Positions 1-7,397 are shown, counted from the first letter of the stretch. The stretch: DNA of 8,038 bases from Lachnospiraceae bacterium (GCA_031285465.1 JAITWD010000276.1:1-8038), one strand, 5' to 3'. Numbers and translations: made by a program. The notes: a model not told the origin generated them from the sequence alone.

Positions 1-2448
1 ATCAAGGGTCAGATAGCGGAAATAAAAATGTTAACCAATCAAAAGTGGACGTTAAAGCAGATGGAGAGCTTTAAAATAAATCTCCAAAACCGCTATGATC
101 AGCTATATAACGCCGTAAAAAAGGATGATGCCATCACCTTTGAAGAAATGGGGGTGGATAATCTGATCGTGGATGAAGCTCACGCTTATAAAAATAATTT
201 CAGCTATACCAAGATGCGTAACGTCGCCGGTGTCGGTGGTAAAAGTAGCCAGCGGGCAATGGATATGCATATGAAGTGCCAATATATCAATGAACTGAGC
301 AATGAACAGGGGGTGGTCTATTTAACCGGGACGCCGGTGAGTAATTCGATGGCAGAGCTTTATGTGATGCAGAAGACCTTACAACCGCAAGCCCTTAAAC
401 GGCGAGGGTTACTCATGTTTGACGCATGGGCGAGTACCTTCGGACGGGTTGAGACGGCATTGGAGATCAAACCGGAGGGGTCGGGTTATCAGATGAAAAC
501 CAGATTTTCCCGATTTCACAACCTGCCGGAACTGATGTTAATGCTGTCGATGGTGGCGGATATCAAGACCGCCGATATGCTGGATATCCCGGTTCCGAAC
601 TTAGTGACCGGAACCATGCAAGTGGTCAGGACTCCCATCACTCCGGAGCAAAAGGCGATGATGGATAGTCTGGTCGATCGGGCAGAGGCGATCCGTAATA
701 AAGAGGTGGACAGTACCGAGGATAATTTTCTCAAACTGACCAATGAAGCCCGGCTTTTGGCGGTGGACCCACGTATCCTTGATCAGACGCTGATAAATGA
801 TCCGGATACCAAGTTAAATGTCTGTGCGGCGAAGGTTGCCGAGATCTATCATGATACGGCGGAGAGGTCTTCGACCCAGTTGATCTTTTGCGATAAAGGG
901 ACACCCAAGGGAGCGGATCAATTTGATTTTTACCATGCCTTAAAGGAAGAACTGATCCACCTTAAGGTGAAGGCAGAGGAAGTAGTTTTCATCCATGATG
1001 CCGATACCGATGTGCGGCGCGCAGCTTTATTTGAACAGGTGCGGGCGGGGCGGGTCAGGATCATGGTGGGCAGTACCGAAAAGATGGGGACCGGTCTTAA
1101 TGTACAGGATAAATTGATCGCCCTCCATCATCTTGACCTGCCGTGGCGACCGGCTGATCTGATCCAGCGTAACGGTCGGATCTTGCGGTTCGGCAATGAA
1201 AATGATGAGGTTTCTATCTTTAATTACATCACGGAACAGACCTTTGACGGTTACCTTTGGCAGATACTGGAACAAAAACAGCGATACATCAGCCAGATAA
1301 TGACCGGGCGATCGGCGGCGAGGAGTTGTGAGGATCTGGATGAAACGGTATTACAATATGCAGAATTTAAGGCATTGGCGGTATCGAACCCAAAGATCAA
1401 ACGGAAGATGGAAATTGATAATGAAATCTATCGGCTACAGACCTTAAAGTCGGCATGGAAAACGGAACATACGGCACTACAAGAACAGGTGACGGTCAAA
1501 TTTCCCAGTGAGATAAAGGCGTGCCTGGTACGGTTAGATAGCCAAAAGGCTGATATCGCTTTGTGGAATAAGGAGAAGCCCAAGGAATTTACCATGATGA
1601 TCAATCGTCGCCAGTTTGATGATCGGGAGAGGGCGGGGGAGTATTTGGCGATTGTGATGCAGTCACTGGAGGTCGGTCAGGATGTGGTTAAACCGGTCGG
1701 TTCTTATGGCGGATTTACCCTGGAATTAAGGCGGGAGGGAGTAAACAACATCCTATTTAGTCTTTGTGGTCAGGGAGTTTATTCGACACCGGCGGGGGGA
1801 TCGGCAAGTGGAAATATAACCAGGATTGAAAATATCGCCGGGCGGATCGGGACGATCATGGCAGAAAATGAACAGAAACTTGATGATCTTAGGGCGCAAT
1901 GGGAGGCGGCAAAAGAACAGGCAGATAAGCCCTTTCACGAAGAAGAACGGTTGGCTTTGCTATTAAAGGAGCAGGTGGCGATAAATCTTTCACTGGAGTT
2001 TGATGGCGATGAACCGGCAAGCAACTATGGAAGTAGTATTTATCAGAAGCTCCACCGTTTCGTGCCAGAAATGTTTGATGGTAGCCGTACCTATATGAAG
2101 TTTACAGCGAAGCACTTTGACGATCTGGTTTTCAAATTGATCGGGGAAAAGGAATATAGCATGGCGCACTATTATATGCAAAATGGAGATGCGATGCGTG
2201 ATCCAGAGATCACCTTTTTGGTGGATAATGAGAATAAGGTGGTTAAGCCCCTGACCTATCAACAGGATAATATGGGAATCTATTATGATACCGATGAGCG
2301 GACGGAAGAACAGATCGAGAAAATGCTGGGGTTCTGGGATGGTTGGATGAACAATATTTCGGAACAGGGATATGAGCTATTTCGGGAGTCGGAGGAGCAG
2401 GAAGGCAGCAATACATGGGCAGAGGAGGAAATGGATATCGAGCGATAA
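1..2448 (+). CDS. SNF2-family DEAH-box helicase of a conjugative element, C-terminal part (5' end outside window)
   Basis: The reading frame is open from base 1, so the ATG at 28 is almost certainly internal and the gene is cut by the window edge. Counting from that Met, the Walker B/DEAH box is at residues 49-52 (VDEAHAYKN), motif III at 99-107 (LTGTPVSNS), and the helicase C-terminal lobe at roughly 255-400, with GSTEKMGTGLNVQ at 348-360 and the arginine-finger motif QRNGRILRFGN at 380-390. The remaining ~400 residues are a charged tail typical of this family. From family knowledge, these proteins are the C-terminal part of very large ICE proteins (often over 2000 residues) that join an N-6 adenine methylase-like domain to a SNF2 helicase; the methylase and Walker A parts would lie upstream. 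The role is ATP-driven DNA or protein-DNA remodelling in the cytoplasm, with the exact task in transfer unproven. It heads the operon continuing at 2505. Family call is firm; function is inferred. Confidence 0.9.
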   Translation: MKGQIAEIKMLTNQKWTLKQMESFKINLQNRYDQLYNAVKKDDAITFEEMGVDNLIVDEAHAYKNNFSYTKMRNVAGVGGKSSQRAMDMHMKCQYINELSNEQGVVYLTGTPVSNSMAELYVMQKTLQPQALKRRGLLMFDAWASTFGRVETALEIKPEGSGYQMKTRFSRFHNLPELMLMLSMVADIKTADMLDIPVPNLVTGTMQVVRTPITPEQKAMMDSLVDRAEAIRNKEVDSTEDNFLKLTNEARLLAVDPRILDQTLINDPDTKLNVCAAKVAEIYHDTAERSSTQLIFCDKGTPKGADQFDFYHALKEELIHLKVKAEEVVFIHDADTDVRRAALFEQVRAGRVRIMVGSTEKMGTGLNVQDKLIALHHLDLPWRPADLIQRNGRILRFGNENDEVSIFNYITEQTFDGYLWQILEQKQRYISQIMTGRSAARSCEDLDETVLQYAEFKALAVSNPKIKRKMEIDNEIYRLQTLKSAWKTEHTALQEQVTVKFPSEIKACLVRLDSQKADIALWNKEKPKEFTMMINRRQFDDRERAGEYLAIVMQSLEVGQDVVKPVGSYGGFTLELRREGVNNILFSLCGQGVYSTPAGGSASGNITRIENIAGRIGTIMAENEQKLDDLRAQWEAAKEQADKPFHEEERLALLLKEQVAINLSLEFDGDEPASNYGSSIYQKLHRFVPEMFDGSRTYMKFTAKHFDDLVFKLIGEKEYSMAHYYMQNGDAMRDPEITFLVDNENKVVKPLTYQQDNMGIYYDTDERTEEQIEKMLGFWDGWMNNISEQGYELFRESEEQEGSNTWAEEEMDIER

Positions 2449-2504
2449 GGTAAAAATAAAGGTACTTAATAGTCGTGAGATAAGAAATAAAGGGAGGACA
2501 AAGA

Positions 2505-3595
2505 ATGCGGGATTTTAAGGTACACTTTTCATTTTATTCCGAAGAATACGGAAATTTTGATGAAATACATTACACGGTGTCGGCGGCTGATATGTTTGAA
2601 GCGAGGGAAAAAGGGTGGATCATGTGCGATGAGGATCCGGAGACGATCTATCGGAGTGCTATCCAGGTAATGGCGGTGACGTGGGAACCTAATCGGCTGG
2701 ATGTCGGTGACTATTTTTATGCTAAGGCATCCGATCTTAAATGTGCGGCGGCATATGAGAAGAATGTGACAAAGCCTAATGCGCAGATTGATGCGAGCAA
2801 GACAGCAAAGCAGGTGGATTTTACTGGTTCTGATCATTATTATGCGGTATCGGTTCTTGATCAGGTAGCAAAGGATTTATATGGTGACAAAGGGATCGTG
2901 CCCCCTCAATCTATGAGGAGCTTCATTACGCAGAAAAGCTTTGCGACCACATCGGTTGGGAAGGTTCGGCAAATTTTCTATGGAAGCAGTTGGATGAGGC
3001 GAGGCATTGGAAAACAGGTTCGATGTTTACGTTAAGGCATTTATTTAAGAATGGGCATGTTTATTTGAATGATGAGTACATTATTTTTAGGGAGCAGCTT
3101 GGAAGAAATGGTCTCTTTCCTATATATAATCGAGCCGATGAGTGTGAATACACTTACACCTCCCGGTGGATTGAGAAACCAAAGATCAGCCAGCTTGATA
3201 AACTGCCTAATTTCACCCAAAAGGATATTATTGAAAATAGTGGGGGCGGCTACAATTACGCATGGTGGACCTTGGTGCTTGATCAGAACTTACTGGAGGA
3301 AGGTGAGCGTAAACCAATCAATCTCCTTTGGCAGTCGCTCATGCCCGATGAGGATGCGCAATCAACCGATGGGACGTTGATGGTGGAAAATTGTATTACT
3401 GGCGAGCGGATGCATTGTGATAAGAGTAAGTTTATCGGAATCCTGCGCCCGGAGATATGCGAACGTCTGGACATAGAGGCACTACAGCAGGAATATGCAA
3501 AGTCTCATGGACGCAGTGGTCATGGAGCGTTGCCTACAGATGAAAATGAAGATGGGGGCGCTGATATTGATGATGAGTATGAGTTATCACGGTAG
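2505..3595 (+). pseudogene. hypothetical ICE protein, one gene split by a single-base frameshift
   Basis: Two overlapping frames together look like one gene of about 363 codons. The first part starts at ATG 2505 behind a good ribosome binding site (GGGAGG, 2492-2497) and reads sensibly to Pro-134 (base 2905). Its remaining ~42 residues, to the stop at 3035, are basic and serine-rich with no clear structure. The second frame is open from 2888 and reads coherently from 2906 (SIYEELHYAEKLCDHIGW) to the stop at 3595. The switch falls in a run of five C at 2901-2905, and adding one base there restores a continuous frame. The second part alone could start only at TTG 2990, with no convincing ribosome binding site. 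The N-terminal ~60 residues look like a small alpha/beta domain, and the C-terminus is acidic (DENEDGGADIDDEYE). I do not recognise the family. Position between the helicase and TOPRIM genes suggests an ICE accessory role. A sequencing error is a real alternative to a true lesion. Confidence 0.7.
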
Positions 3596-3653
3596 GCAGG
3601 ATCGGCTTTGAAGCGTGTCGGTGAGCGTAAGTGGAGGAGGTTGATCAGAGAAA

Positions 3654-4694
3654 ATGAAGACTGATTCGCGAGTGATGCCCTTTACCGAGGAGCAGATGCG
3701 GCAGGTGTATAGTACCAGTATCATTGATCTTGCCGTCGAAAATGGGTTTGAGATAGAAAAGGGAGACCGCCAGACTGTTCATGTCAAGAACAGTGGCGGT
3801 CTTTATCTTTTTAAGCATGGGCGGGGATTTAATTGTTTTACTACCGAGAAGCATGGCGATATCGTAGATTTTGCAATGGAGTATTTGGGGCAGGGCAGTA
3901 AGACCGAGGCGATCGCGCTGATCCTTGGTTGTGAAGCTTATGGGAAAACGGCGATTTCGGGGAGCGATTTTGCCGGAACCAATTATGCGGGTACAGACCC
4001 CAGGGGTGAGATGGAGCTACCGCCCAGGGCACCGAGTCAACAGCAGGCTTTCAACTATCTGGTGCAGACACGGGGGTTAGACGATGAAATTGTGGCGGAG
4101 CTTATCGGGCAAGGAAAGATATTTCAGAGTAAGGAGATAAAAGCGGATAAGAACGGGGTGATGCGCACCTATCAGAATTGTTGCTTTGTCGGATTCGATG
4201 ATCAGGGGAGGGCGCGGTATTGTTCGATGCGGGCGATGGGGGCAAAGGCGACCTTTAAGCAGGACCGGTTGTATTCGGACAAAACCTACGGGTTTACGAT
4301 GGCGGGGCGAAGTCGGCGGGTGTATGAATTTGAAGCGGCAATTGATGCGATCAGCCATGCCAGCCTGTGTGCGCTGTACGGGATTGATTGGCGGAAGGAT
4401 CACCGGGTGGCGGAGGGGTGTTTGTCGGATAAGGCACTCCGACGGTATTTGCAGGGGCATCCAGAGATTAGGGAAATCGTGTTTTGCTATGATAATGATG
4501 TCGATGGGCGGTTGCCGGATGGGACGACGCATAATCATGGGCAGGAGCGAGCGGCAAAGGCGATGAGGGAATTTGGGGCGCTGGGGTATGTGGTATATGT
4601 GCAGACGCCGAGGGGGAAGGATTTTAATTGTGATTTGCGGGCGGTTTGGGAAGAGGTGGCGAGGGAGGGGGTGACGGAGGGGATGGAGCGGTGA
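3654..4694 (+). CDS. DUF3991 and TOPRIM domain-containing protein (primase-like, conjugative element)
   Basis: This is a 346-residue protein. Residues ~12-80 resemble the degenerate CHC2-type zinc-finger region of primases (LYLFKHGRGFNCFTTEKHGDI at 50-70), but the zinc-binding cysteines are absent. Residues ~130-200 match the DUF3991 pattern (FNYLVQTRGLDDEIV, then NCCFVGFDDQGRARYCSMRA). A TOPRIM fold follows: YEFEAAIDAIS supplies the conserved Glu (E227), IVFCYDNDVDG at 275-285 supplies the DxD pair (D280, D282), and KDFNCDL lies at 322-328. In known TOPRIM proteins these acidic residues bind Mg2+ for nucleotidyl transfer or strand cleavage. Such proteins are common in Bacillota ICEs and are presumed to act in replication or processing of transferred DNA. 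AGGAGG at 3635-3640 lies 13 bases before the ATG, slightly long, but no better start is in frame. The 3' end is strikingly G-rich. It is probably cotranscribed with the upstream genes. Confidence 0.88.
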   Translation: MKTDSRVMPFTEEQMRQVYSTSIIDLAVENGFEIEKGDRQTVHVKNSGGLYLFKHGRGFNCFTTEKHGDIVDFAMEYLGQGSKTEAIALILGCEAYGKTAISGSDFAGTNYAGTDPRGEMELPPRAPSQQQAFNYLVQTRGLDDEIVAELIGQGKIFQSKEIKADKNGVMRTYQNCCFVGFDDQGRARYCSMRAMGAKATFKQDRLYSDKTYGFTMAGRSRRVYEFEAAIDAISHASLCALYGIDWRKDHRVAEGCLSDKALRRYLQGHPEIREIVFCYDNDVDGRLPDGTTHNHGQERAAKAMREFGALGYVVYVQTPRGKDFNCDLRAVWEEVAREGVTEGMER

Positions 4695-4743
4695 AATATG
4701 AAAGCTTTCAATTGTAAATTAGATGTATTGCTGAGTAAATTTC

Positions 4744-4776
4744 AAAAAGAGCGACAGTAAATTGAGGTCGCTCTTT
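4744..4776 (-). terminator. rho-independent terminator between convergent genes
   Basis: A perfect 10-bp stem, AAAGAGCGAC (4746-4755) with GTCGCTCTTT (4767-4776), encloses an 11-base loop. Read on the minus strand the stem runs into five T (complement of 4744-4748), which suits the collagen-like gene ending at 4814. On the plus strand only TTT follows before AGAAATT, so it may stop the TOPRIM operon less efficiently. Confidence 0.75.
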
Positions 4777-4813
4777 AGAAATTAAATTAATGTGCCAGTT
4801 TTCAACATGGGGA

Positions 4814-5377
4814 CTACTTGGTGTATTTAATCCAGATGTCATAAGGGGCGTTGGTTCTTTGAGTAATGCAGCAGGTTGTAATATATAGACGCTTGTCTTT
4901 GATACTGACTGCGTTTGACTCGGTGATGCTTGATCTATTGGAGGCATAGGTTGAACCAAAACCGAGATCAGAACCTAAGCCATTGTTATAGGTTCCACCA
5001 AAATCACATATTGCCAGTACATCAGAGTCATTTAAGATAGTAATAATATTTGTCTCCGTTGTAGCAGTAATTGCGCCAGTAAATCGCTGCCCATATAAGC
5101 CAGCACCAAAATCATATTCGGTTCCAACCGTCCACAAGTCAGGACGGATGATAAGCGATGTATCATGTAAATCGCCCTTATCACCTTTTTCACCAGGAAT
5201 GCCTTGCATACCTTGCGGTCCGGTGGGACCGACCTCACCCTTGGCATTTATACCAGTATCCTCATCGCCGATGAACCAGTTGCCATTTTCGCCGATGGAG
5301 GGAATGGCATAACCGTCGTTTTTATCGCATCCACAATAGTTAATAATTTTTATTTTCTTTGATTTTTTACAACTCAT
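4814..5377 (-). CDS. short collagen-like protein with phage-tail-like C-terminal domain
   Basis: This 187-residue protein starts at the ATG complementary to 5375-5377, with AGGAG (complement of 5386-5390) 8 bases upstream. The N-terminus is basic and Cys-containing (MSCKKSKKIKIINYCGC) and lacks a normal signal peptide. Residues ~28-46 (GENGNWFIGDEDTGINAKG) resemble the small module that often precedes collagen repeats in Bacillota phage and surface proteins. Eight uninterrupted Gly-X-Y triplets occupy 47-70 (GEVGPTGPQGMQGIPGEKGD and on). Residues ~73-187 form a predicted beta-rich domain with WTVGTEYDFGAGLYGQRFTG, a pattern I associate with Clostridia phage tail or appendage proteins. A trimeric structural or ligand-binding protein is the likely inference. 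It is convergent with the TOPRIM gene and AT-richer than the ICE core, consistent with cargo. The collagen repeat call is firm; role and location are not established. Confidence 0.82.
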   Translation of the reverse strand: MSCKKSKKIKIINYCGCDKNDGYAIPSIGENGNWFIGDEDTGINAKGEVGPTGPQGMQGIPGEKGDKGDLHDTSLIIRPDLWTVGTEYDFGAGLYGQRFTGAITATTETNIITILNDSDVLAICDFGGTYNNGLGSDLGFGSTYASNRSSITESNAVSIKDKRLYITTCCITQRTNAPYDIWIKYTK

Positions 5378-5405
5378 AAAAACATCTCCTCGTATTTTTT
5401 TATTT

Positions 5406-5415
5406 CTTGCGCAAG
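5406..5415. repeat. 10-bp palindrome CTTGCGCAAG in the leader of the collagen-like gene
   Basis: CTTGCGCAAG is a perfect palindrome lying between the predicted start of transcription and the ribosome binding site of the minus-strand gene. It could be a regulator binding site. As RNA it has no room for a stable loop, so DNA binding is the more likely use, if it has one. Confidence 0.35.
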
Positions 5416-5432
5416 TTATATGATGATTTTAC

Positions 5433-5460
5433 TTTATATCTTGTGGAAATGGTTACCCAA
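5433..5460 (-). promoter_or_regulatory. candidate promoter of the collagen-like gene
   Basis: On the minus strand, TTGGGT (complement of 5455-5460) and TATAAA (complement of 5433-5438) are separated by 16 bases, giving a transcript start near 5426 and a leader of about 50 bases. The -10 box matches the sigma-A consensus well and the -35 box only in its TTG. A GGTTACC sequence (5451-5457) overlaps the -35 box. Confidence 0.4.
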
Positions 5461-5521
5461 GTTGTGTTCGTAGTTACCTGTTTTTTGAAAAGAGTTGGTA
5501 TGAATTCGATTTAAGGTAACC
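5451..5521. repeat. repeated GTTACC / GGTAAC motifs, possible operators
   Basis: GGTTACC occurs at 5451-5457, AGTTACC at 5472-5478, and the inverted copy GGTAACC at 5515-5521. The first copy overlaps the candidate -35 box of the minus-strand gene. Spacing is uneven and the motif short, so chance is possible. Confidence 0.25.
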
Positions 5522-5544
5522 AGATGAGCGGTAAATAAGATAAA

Positions 5545-5579
5545 ATATATTTATAGCATACGTATGTTTTTAAATATAT
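5545..5579. repeat. 35-bp AT-rich imperfect palindrome
   Basis: Outer arms ATATATTTA (5545-5553) and TAAATATAT (5571-5579) are perfect complements. They flank a central perfect palindrome CATACGTATG (5557-5566), with 3 and 4 unpaired bases between. It could be a dimeric regulator site, a recombination site or a cruciform-prone sequence. No gene starts directly beside it. Confidence 0.4.
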
Positions 5580-5625
5580 GGTCGGAACAAATTGATTGAA
5601 AGTCTAAGCTGAAAAGGAGAGGGAT

Positions 5626-5667
5626 TAACGGTCTGTTAGGGATGGATGAAAGACCGTTACCTTTTTT
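5626..5667 (+). terminator. rho-independent terminator with no obvious gene upstream
   Basis: TAACGGTCT (5626-5634) pairs perfectly with AGACCGTTA (5651-5659) across a 16-base loop, followed by CC and six T (5662-5667). The T-run makes it directional on the plus strand. There is no plus-strand gene in the ~930 bases before it, so it must end an unannotated short RNA or read-through from the TOPRIM operon. Confidence 0.65.
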
Positions 5668-5672
5668 CACTG

Positions 5673-5850
5673 TTATGAGCGAAGCGATAATGGTTCCGAC
5701 CGCATAGCGGTTCGGGACACTTATTGACACAAATCGACGATTTGTGACTTAAGGCAGGAATAGGCGGGTTCTACCGAACCGTCAAACGGCTTGTAGGCAG
5801 AGCCTACAACGGGGTTATGGGATAGTTTAGGGGTTATTATTGGAACCTCT
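5673..5850 (+). ncRNA. candidate structured RNA made of consecutive short hairpins
   Basis: At least six stem-loops follow one another in a region with no plausible gene. (1) 5693-5718: 11 bp with one bulged T and loop ATA. (2) 5728-5746: CACAAATC/GATTTGTG, 8 bp, loop GAC. (3) 5767-5780: GGTTC/GAACC. (4) 5779-5789: CCGT/ACGG, loop CAA, overlapping hairpin 3. (5) 5791-5809: TTGTAGGC/GCCTACAA, 8 bp, loop AGA. (6) 5829-5850: AGGGGTT/AACCTCT with one G-U pair. A weaker one lies at 5673-5690. CGGTTCGG (5708-5715) is also exactly complementary to CCGAACCG (5774-5781), allowing an alternative fold. A local GGGGTTAT repeat occurs at 5811-5818 and 5830-5837. I do not recognise a known RNA class. The strand is assumed to be plus because the next gene is plus; DNA-level repeat origin (a MITE-like or REP-like element) is the main alternative. 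Confidence 0.42.
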
Positions 5851-5939
5851 GTCAATTCGGTGCAGTTTTTTCATTTTTATAGTGGAAATCAAAGGTCATG
5901 AGGCATGTTAGGACAAATCATTAATTCGCACTAATTATG

Positions 5940-5974
5940 TTGAGGTTGAAATATTCATTTGTTATAGTATAAAT
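5940..5974 (+). promoter_or_regulatory. sigma-A type promoter of the AlbA_2 gene
   Basis: TTGAGG (5940-5945), a 17-base spacer and TATAGT (5963-5968) form a good housekeeping promoter. A second overlapping pair, TTGAAA (5946-5951) and TATAAA (5968-5973) with a 16-base spacer, is equally plausible. Either gives a leader of roughly 75-80 bases before the ATG at 6057 and places the multi-hairpin region outside the AlbA_2 mRNA. Confidence 0.6.
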
Positions 5975-6056
5975 AGGTGTTTGTCAGATTAATAAGCAAC
6001 TCCGTTAATTTATAGTGATTATGCTCGCCCAAGACTAGAAGAAAGAGTAAATAAAT

Positions 6057-7397
6057 ATGAAAGAACTGAATTTAGAAAATGAAATTAAAAAGTTAATTGA
6101 TCTTCATGCAGAAGGTGATTACTGGGACTTTAAAGAGGAATGGCATAATAATAATGCTGATTTGATTCACGATATCATTTGTATGGCAAATAGTCCGGCA
6201 AATAGGGATTGCTATGTCATTATTGGCATAAATAATGATTTTGAAGTATGCGAGATAGACAATGATAAGCGAAAAAATCAGCAAAAGGTGATTGATTTGC
6301 TCCGTCGAAAACCGAAGTGGGCTGGGGGTCATATTCCAGAGGTTTATGTTAAAAGCATTTCGATTATGGATAAAGATATTGATGTAATAATTATTAAGCA
6401 AAATGATAATACTCCATTTTATTTAATGGAAGATTATGAGGGGGGAAATAAAAAAGAACCGAATAATAAGAAAAAGATTTTTAAAGGATGTATTTATAGC
6501 CGCAAAGGTGATACAAATACTCCTCGTGATTCGACAGCCGATTTATATGATGCAGAATTATTATGGAAGCGTCGTTTTGGCTTGCTGTATAATCCTTCAC
6601 AGCGTGCAAAAAACTATTTGGTTGATCTGGAAAACTGGGAAAGTTTAGATGGTGCACCTAATAAACACGGAAATTATGATGACTTTTTCTATTATTTACC
6701 GGATCCGGACTATACAGTATATTATGTCATTAACGCTGAGGACGATGAGAATGAATTGCCAAGGCGTGCTAATGATGTAAATGATGAAGCAATAGGATAT
6801 ATTTTTTATTACCTATTTGCTTTCTGCAATGTAAGTTACCATACAGATTTTTCAAATAGAGATGAGGTGGTGCTTTATTACAAAGATATCCCATTATTTT
6901 GCAGTCCTGTGGAATCCATTGATGAAGGAAGAACTAGAATAATACCCCCAGATTTCCCCCCGCTTAATGCCTATTACATAAAAAATAGTTTGCACTATTT
7001 GATATTTCGCTTTGTATTTAGTAATTGGGGTGGGAGCTATTCCAAAGATGCTGAGGAGATACTACTAAGAGTAATACCACTATATGAAAATGATAGTGAG
7101 TATGAGACTTTCCAAAGCTATATTAAGGAAAAAGGTTTTGCCAATAAGCGTATGTTTGGCGAAAAAATAACGGGTGAAGCTTTGCAACGTTTAGAAAATA
7201 CATTTATTGGAGAATCAAAATCATATTTTGAGAGGATGTCTGCAGAAGATACTGCTCAAGTGGTTAAAAATGACCCTAAACTGGTGGTCAATTTTGCCGA
7301 TCCAAAGAATAAGGATTTTGATATGATTACGGAATATTTGCGCATTGGAAAGATGCTGGTTGACTGGCTTAACGAATGGCGATACGGTCAAGAATGA
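6057..7397 (+). CDS. AlbA_2 (Schlafen-like) domain protein, possible defence cargo
   Basis: The protein has 446 residues. Its N-terminal ~175 residues match the AlbA_2 family (divergent AAA/Schlafen AlbA-like domain): an E19-G-D-Y-W-D-F-K-E-E-W segment, a helix ending ICMANS (41-46), the strand CYVIIGINND (52-61), and the terminal signature IYSRKGDTNTPRDSTADLYD (146-165) followed by LLWKRRFGL. AlbA_2 domains bind nucleic acid or nucleotides, and in Schlafen relatives acidic residues in this fold cut tRNA or rRNA; E19, D24 and K26 are candidate active residues here by inference only. The ~270-residue C-terminal region is rich in aromatic and acidic residues and I do not recognise it. No membrane segment or signal peptide is evident. 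The ribosome binding site is weak (AGAAAGAG, 6040-6047). The gene is clearly AT-richer than the ICE core, has its own promoter and a strong terminator, and so looks like an acquired stand-alone unit. Defence is plausible but unproven. Confidence 0.8.
   Translation: MKELNLENEIKKLIDLHAEGDYWDFKEEWHNNNADLIHDIICMANSPANRDCYVIIGINNDFEVCEIDNDKRKNQQKVIDLLRRKPKWAGGHIPEVYVKSISIMDKDIDVIIIKQNDNTPFYLMEDYEGGNKKEPNNKKKIFKGCIYSRKGDTNTPRDSTADLYDAELLWKRRFGLLYNPSQRAKNYLVDLENWESLDGAPNKHGNYDDFFYYLPDPDYTVYYVINAEDDENELPRRANDVNDEAIGYIFYYLFAFCNVSYHTDFSNRDEVVLYYKDIPLFCSPVESIDEGRTRIIPPDFPPLNAYYIKNSLHYLIFRFVFSNWGGSYSKDAEEILLRVIPLYENDSEYETFQSYIKEKGFANKRMFGEKITGEALQRLENTFIGESKSYFERMSAEDTAQVVKNDPKLVVNFADPKNKDFDMITEYLRIGKMLVDWLNEWRYGQE

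Larger units (their letters stand above)
5378..6056. other. 679-bp region without genes
   Basis: No convincing coding sequence is seen here on either strand. The longest start-to-stop reading beginning inside the hairpin region is ten codons (ATG 5675 to TAG 5705) without a ribosome binding site. The region holds the candidate promoter of the collagen-like gene, palindromes, an orphan terminator, the multi-hairpin segment and the promoter of the AlbA_2 gene, each listed separately. Confidence 0.7.

Noticed and set aside
28..30. ATG 28 as the true start of the helicase
   Set aside because: The frame is open to base 1 and the upstream residues fit the family. The Walker A and N-terminal parts expected of a SNF2 helicase are missing, so the gene is truncated by the window.
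2900..2906. Programmed -1 ribosomal frameshifting at the GCCCCCT site
   Set aside because: The shift direction fits, but after slipping the P-site tRNA for CCC would face GCC, so it is not a true X XXY YYZ slippery site. No stimulatory hairpin was noticed. A one-base deletion or sequencing error is simpler.
2990..3595. An independent 201-codon gene starting at TTG 2990
   Set aside because: The frame is coherent well upstream of the TTG, back to about 2906, and no ribosome binding site precedes the TTG. It is better explained as the second half of the frameshifted gene.
4077..4538. 153-codon minus-strand frame opposite the TOPRIM gene
   Set aside because: It lies fully antisense to a gene with clear conserved motifs, and its sequence is low-quality and rich in Pro, Arg and Ile. 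It is a shadow of the real gene.
5675..5707. Short peptide MSEAIMVPTA
   Set aside because: It is ten codons without a ribosome binding site and overlaps the hairpin series. Chance is the best explanation.
5673..5850. CRISPR array or retron RNA
   Set aside because: The hairpins differ in sequence and there is no regular repeat-spacer pattern. No reverse transcriptase or Cas gene is in the window.
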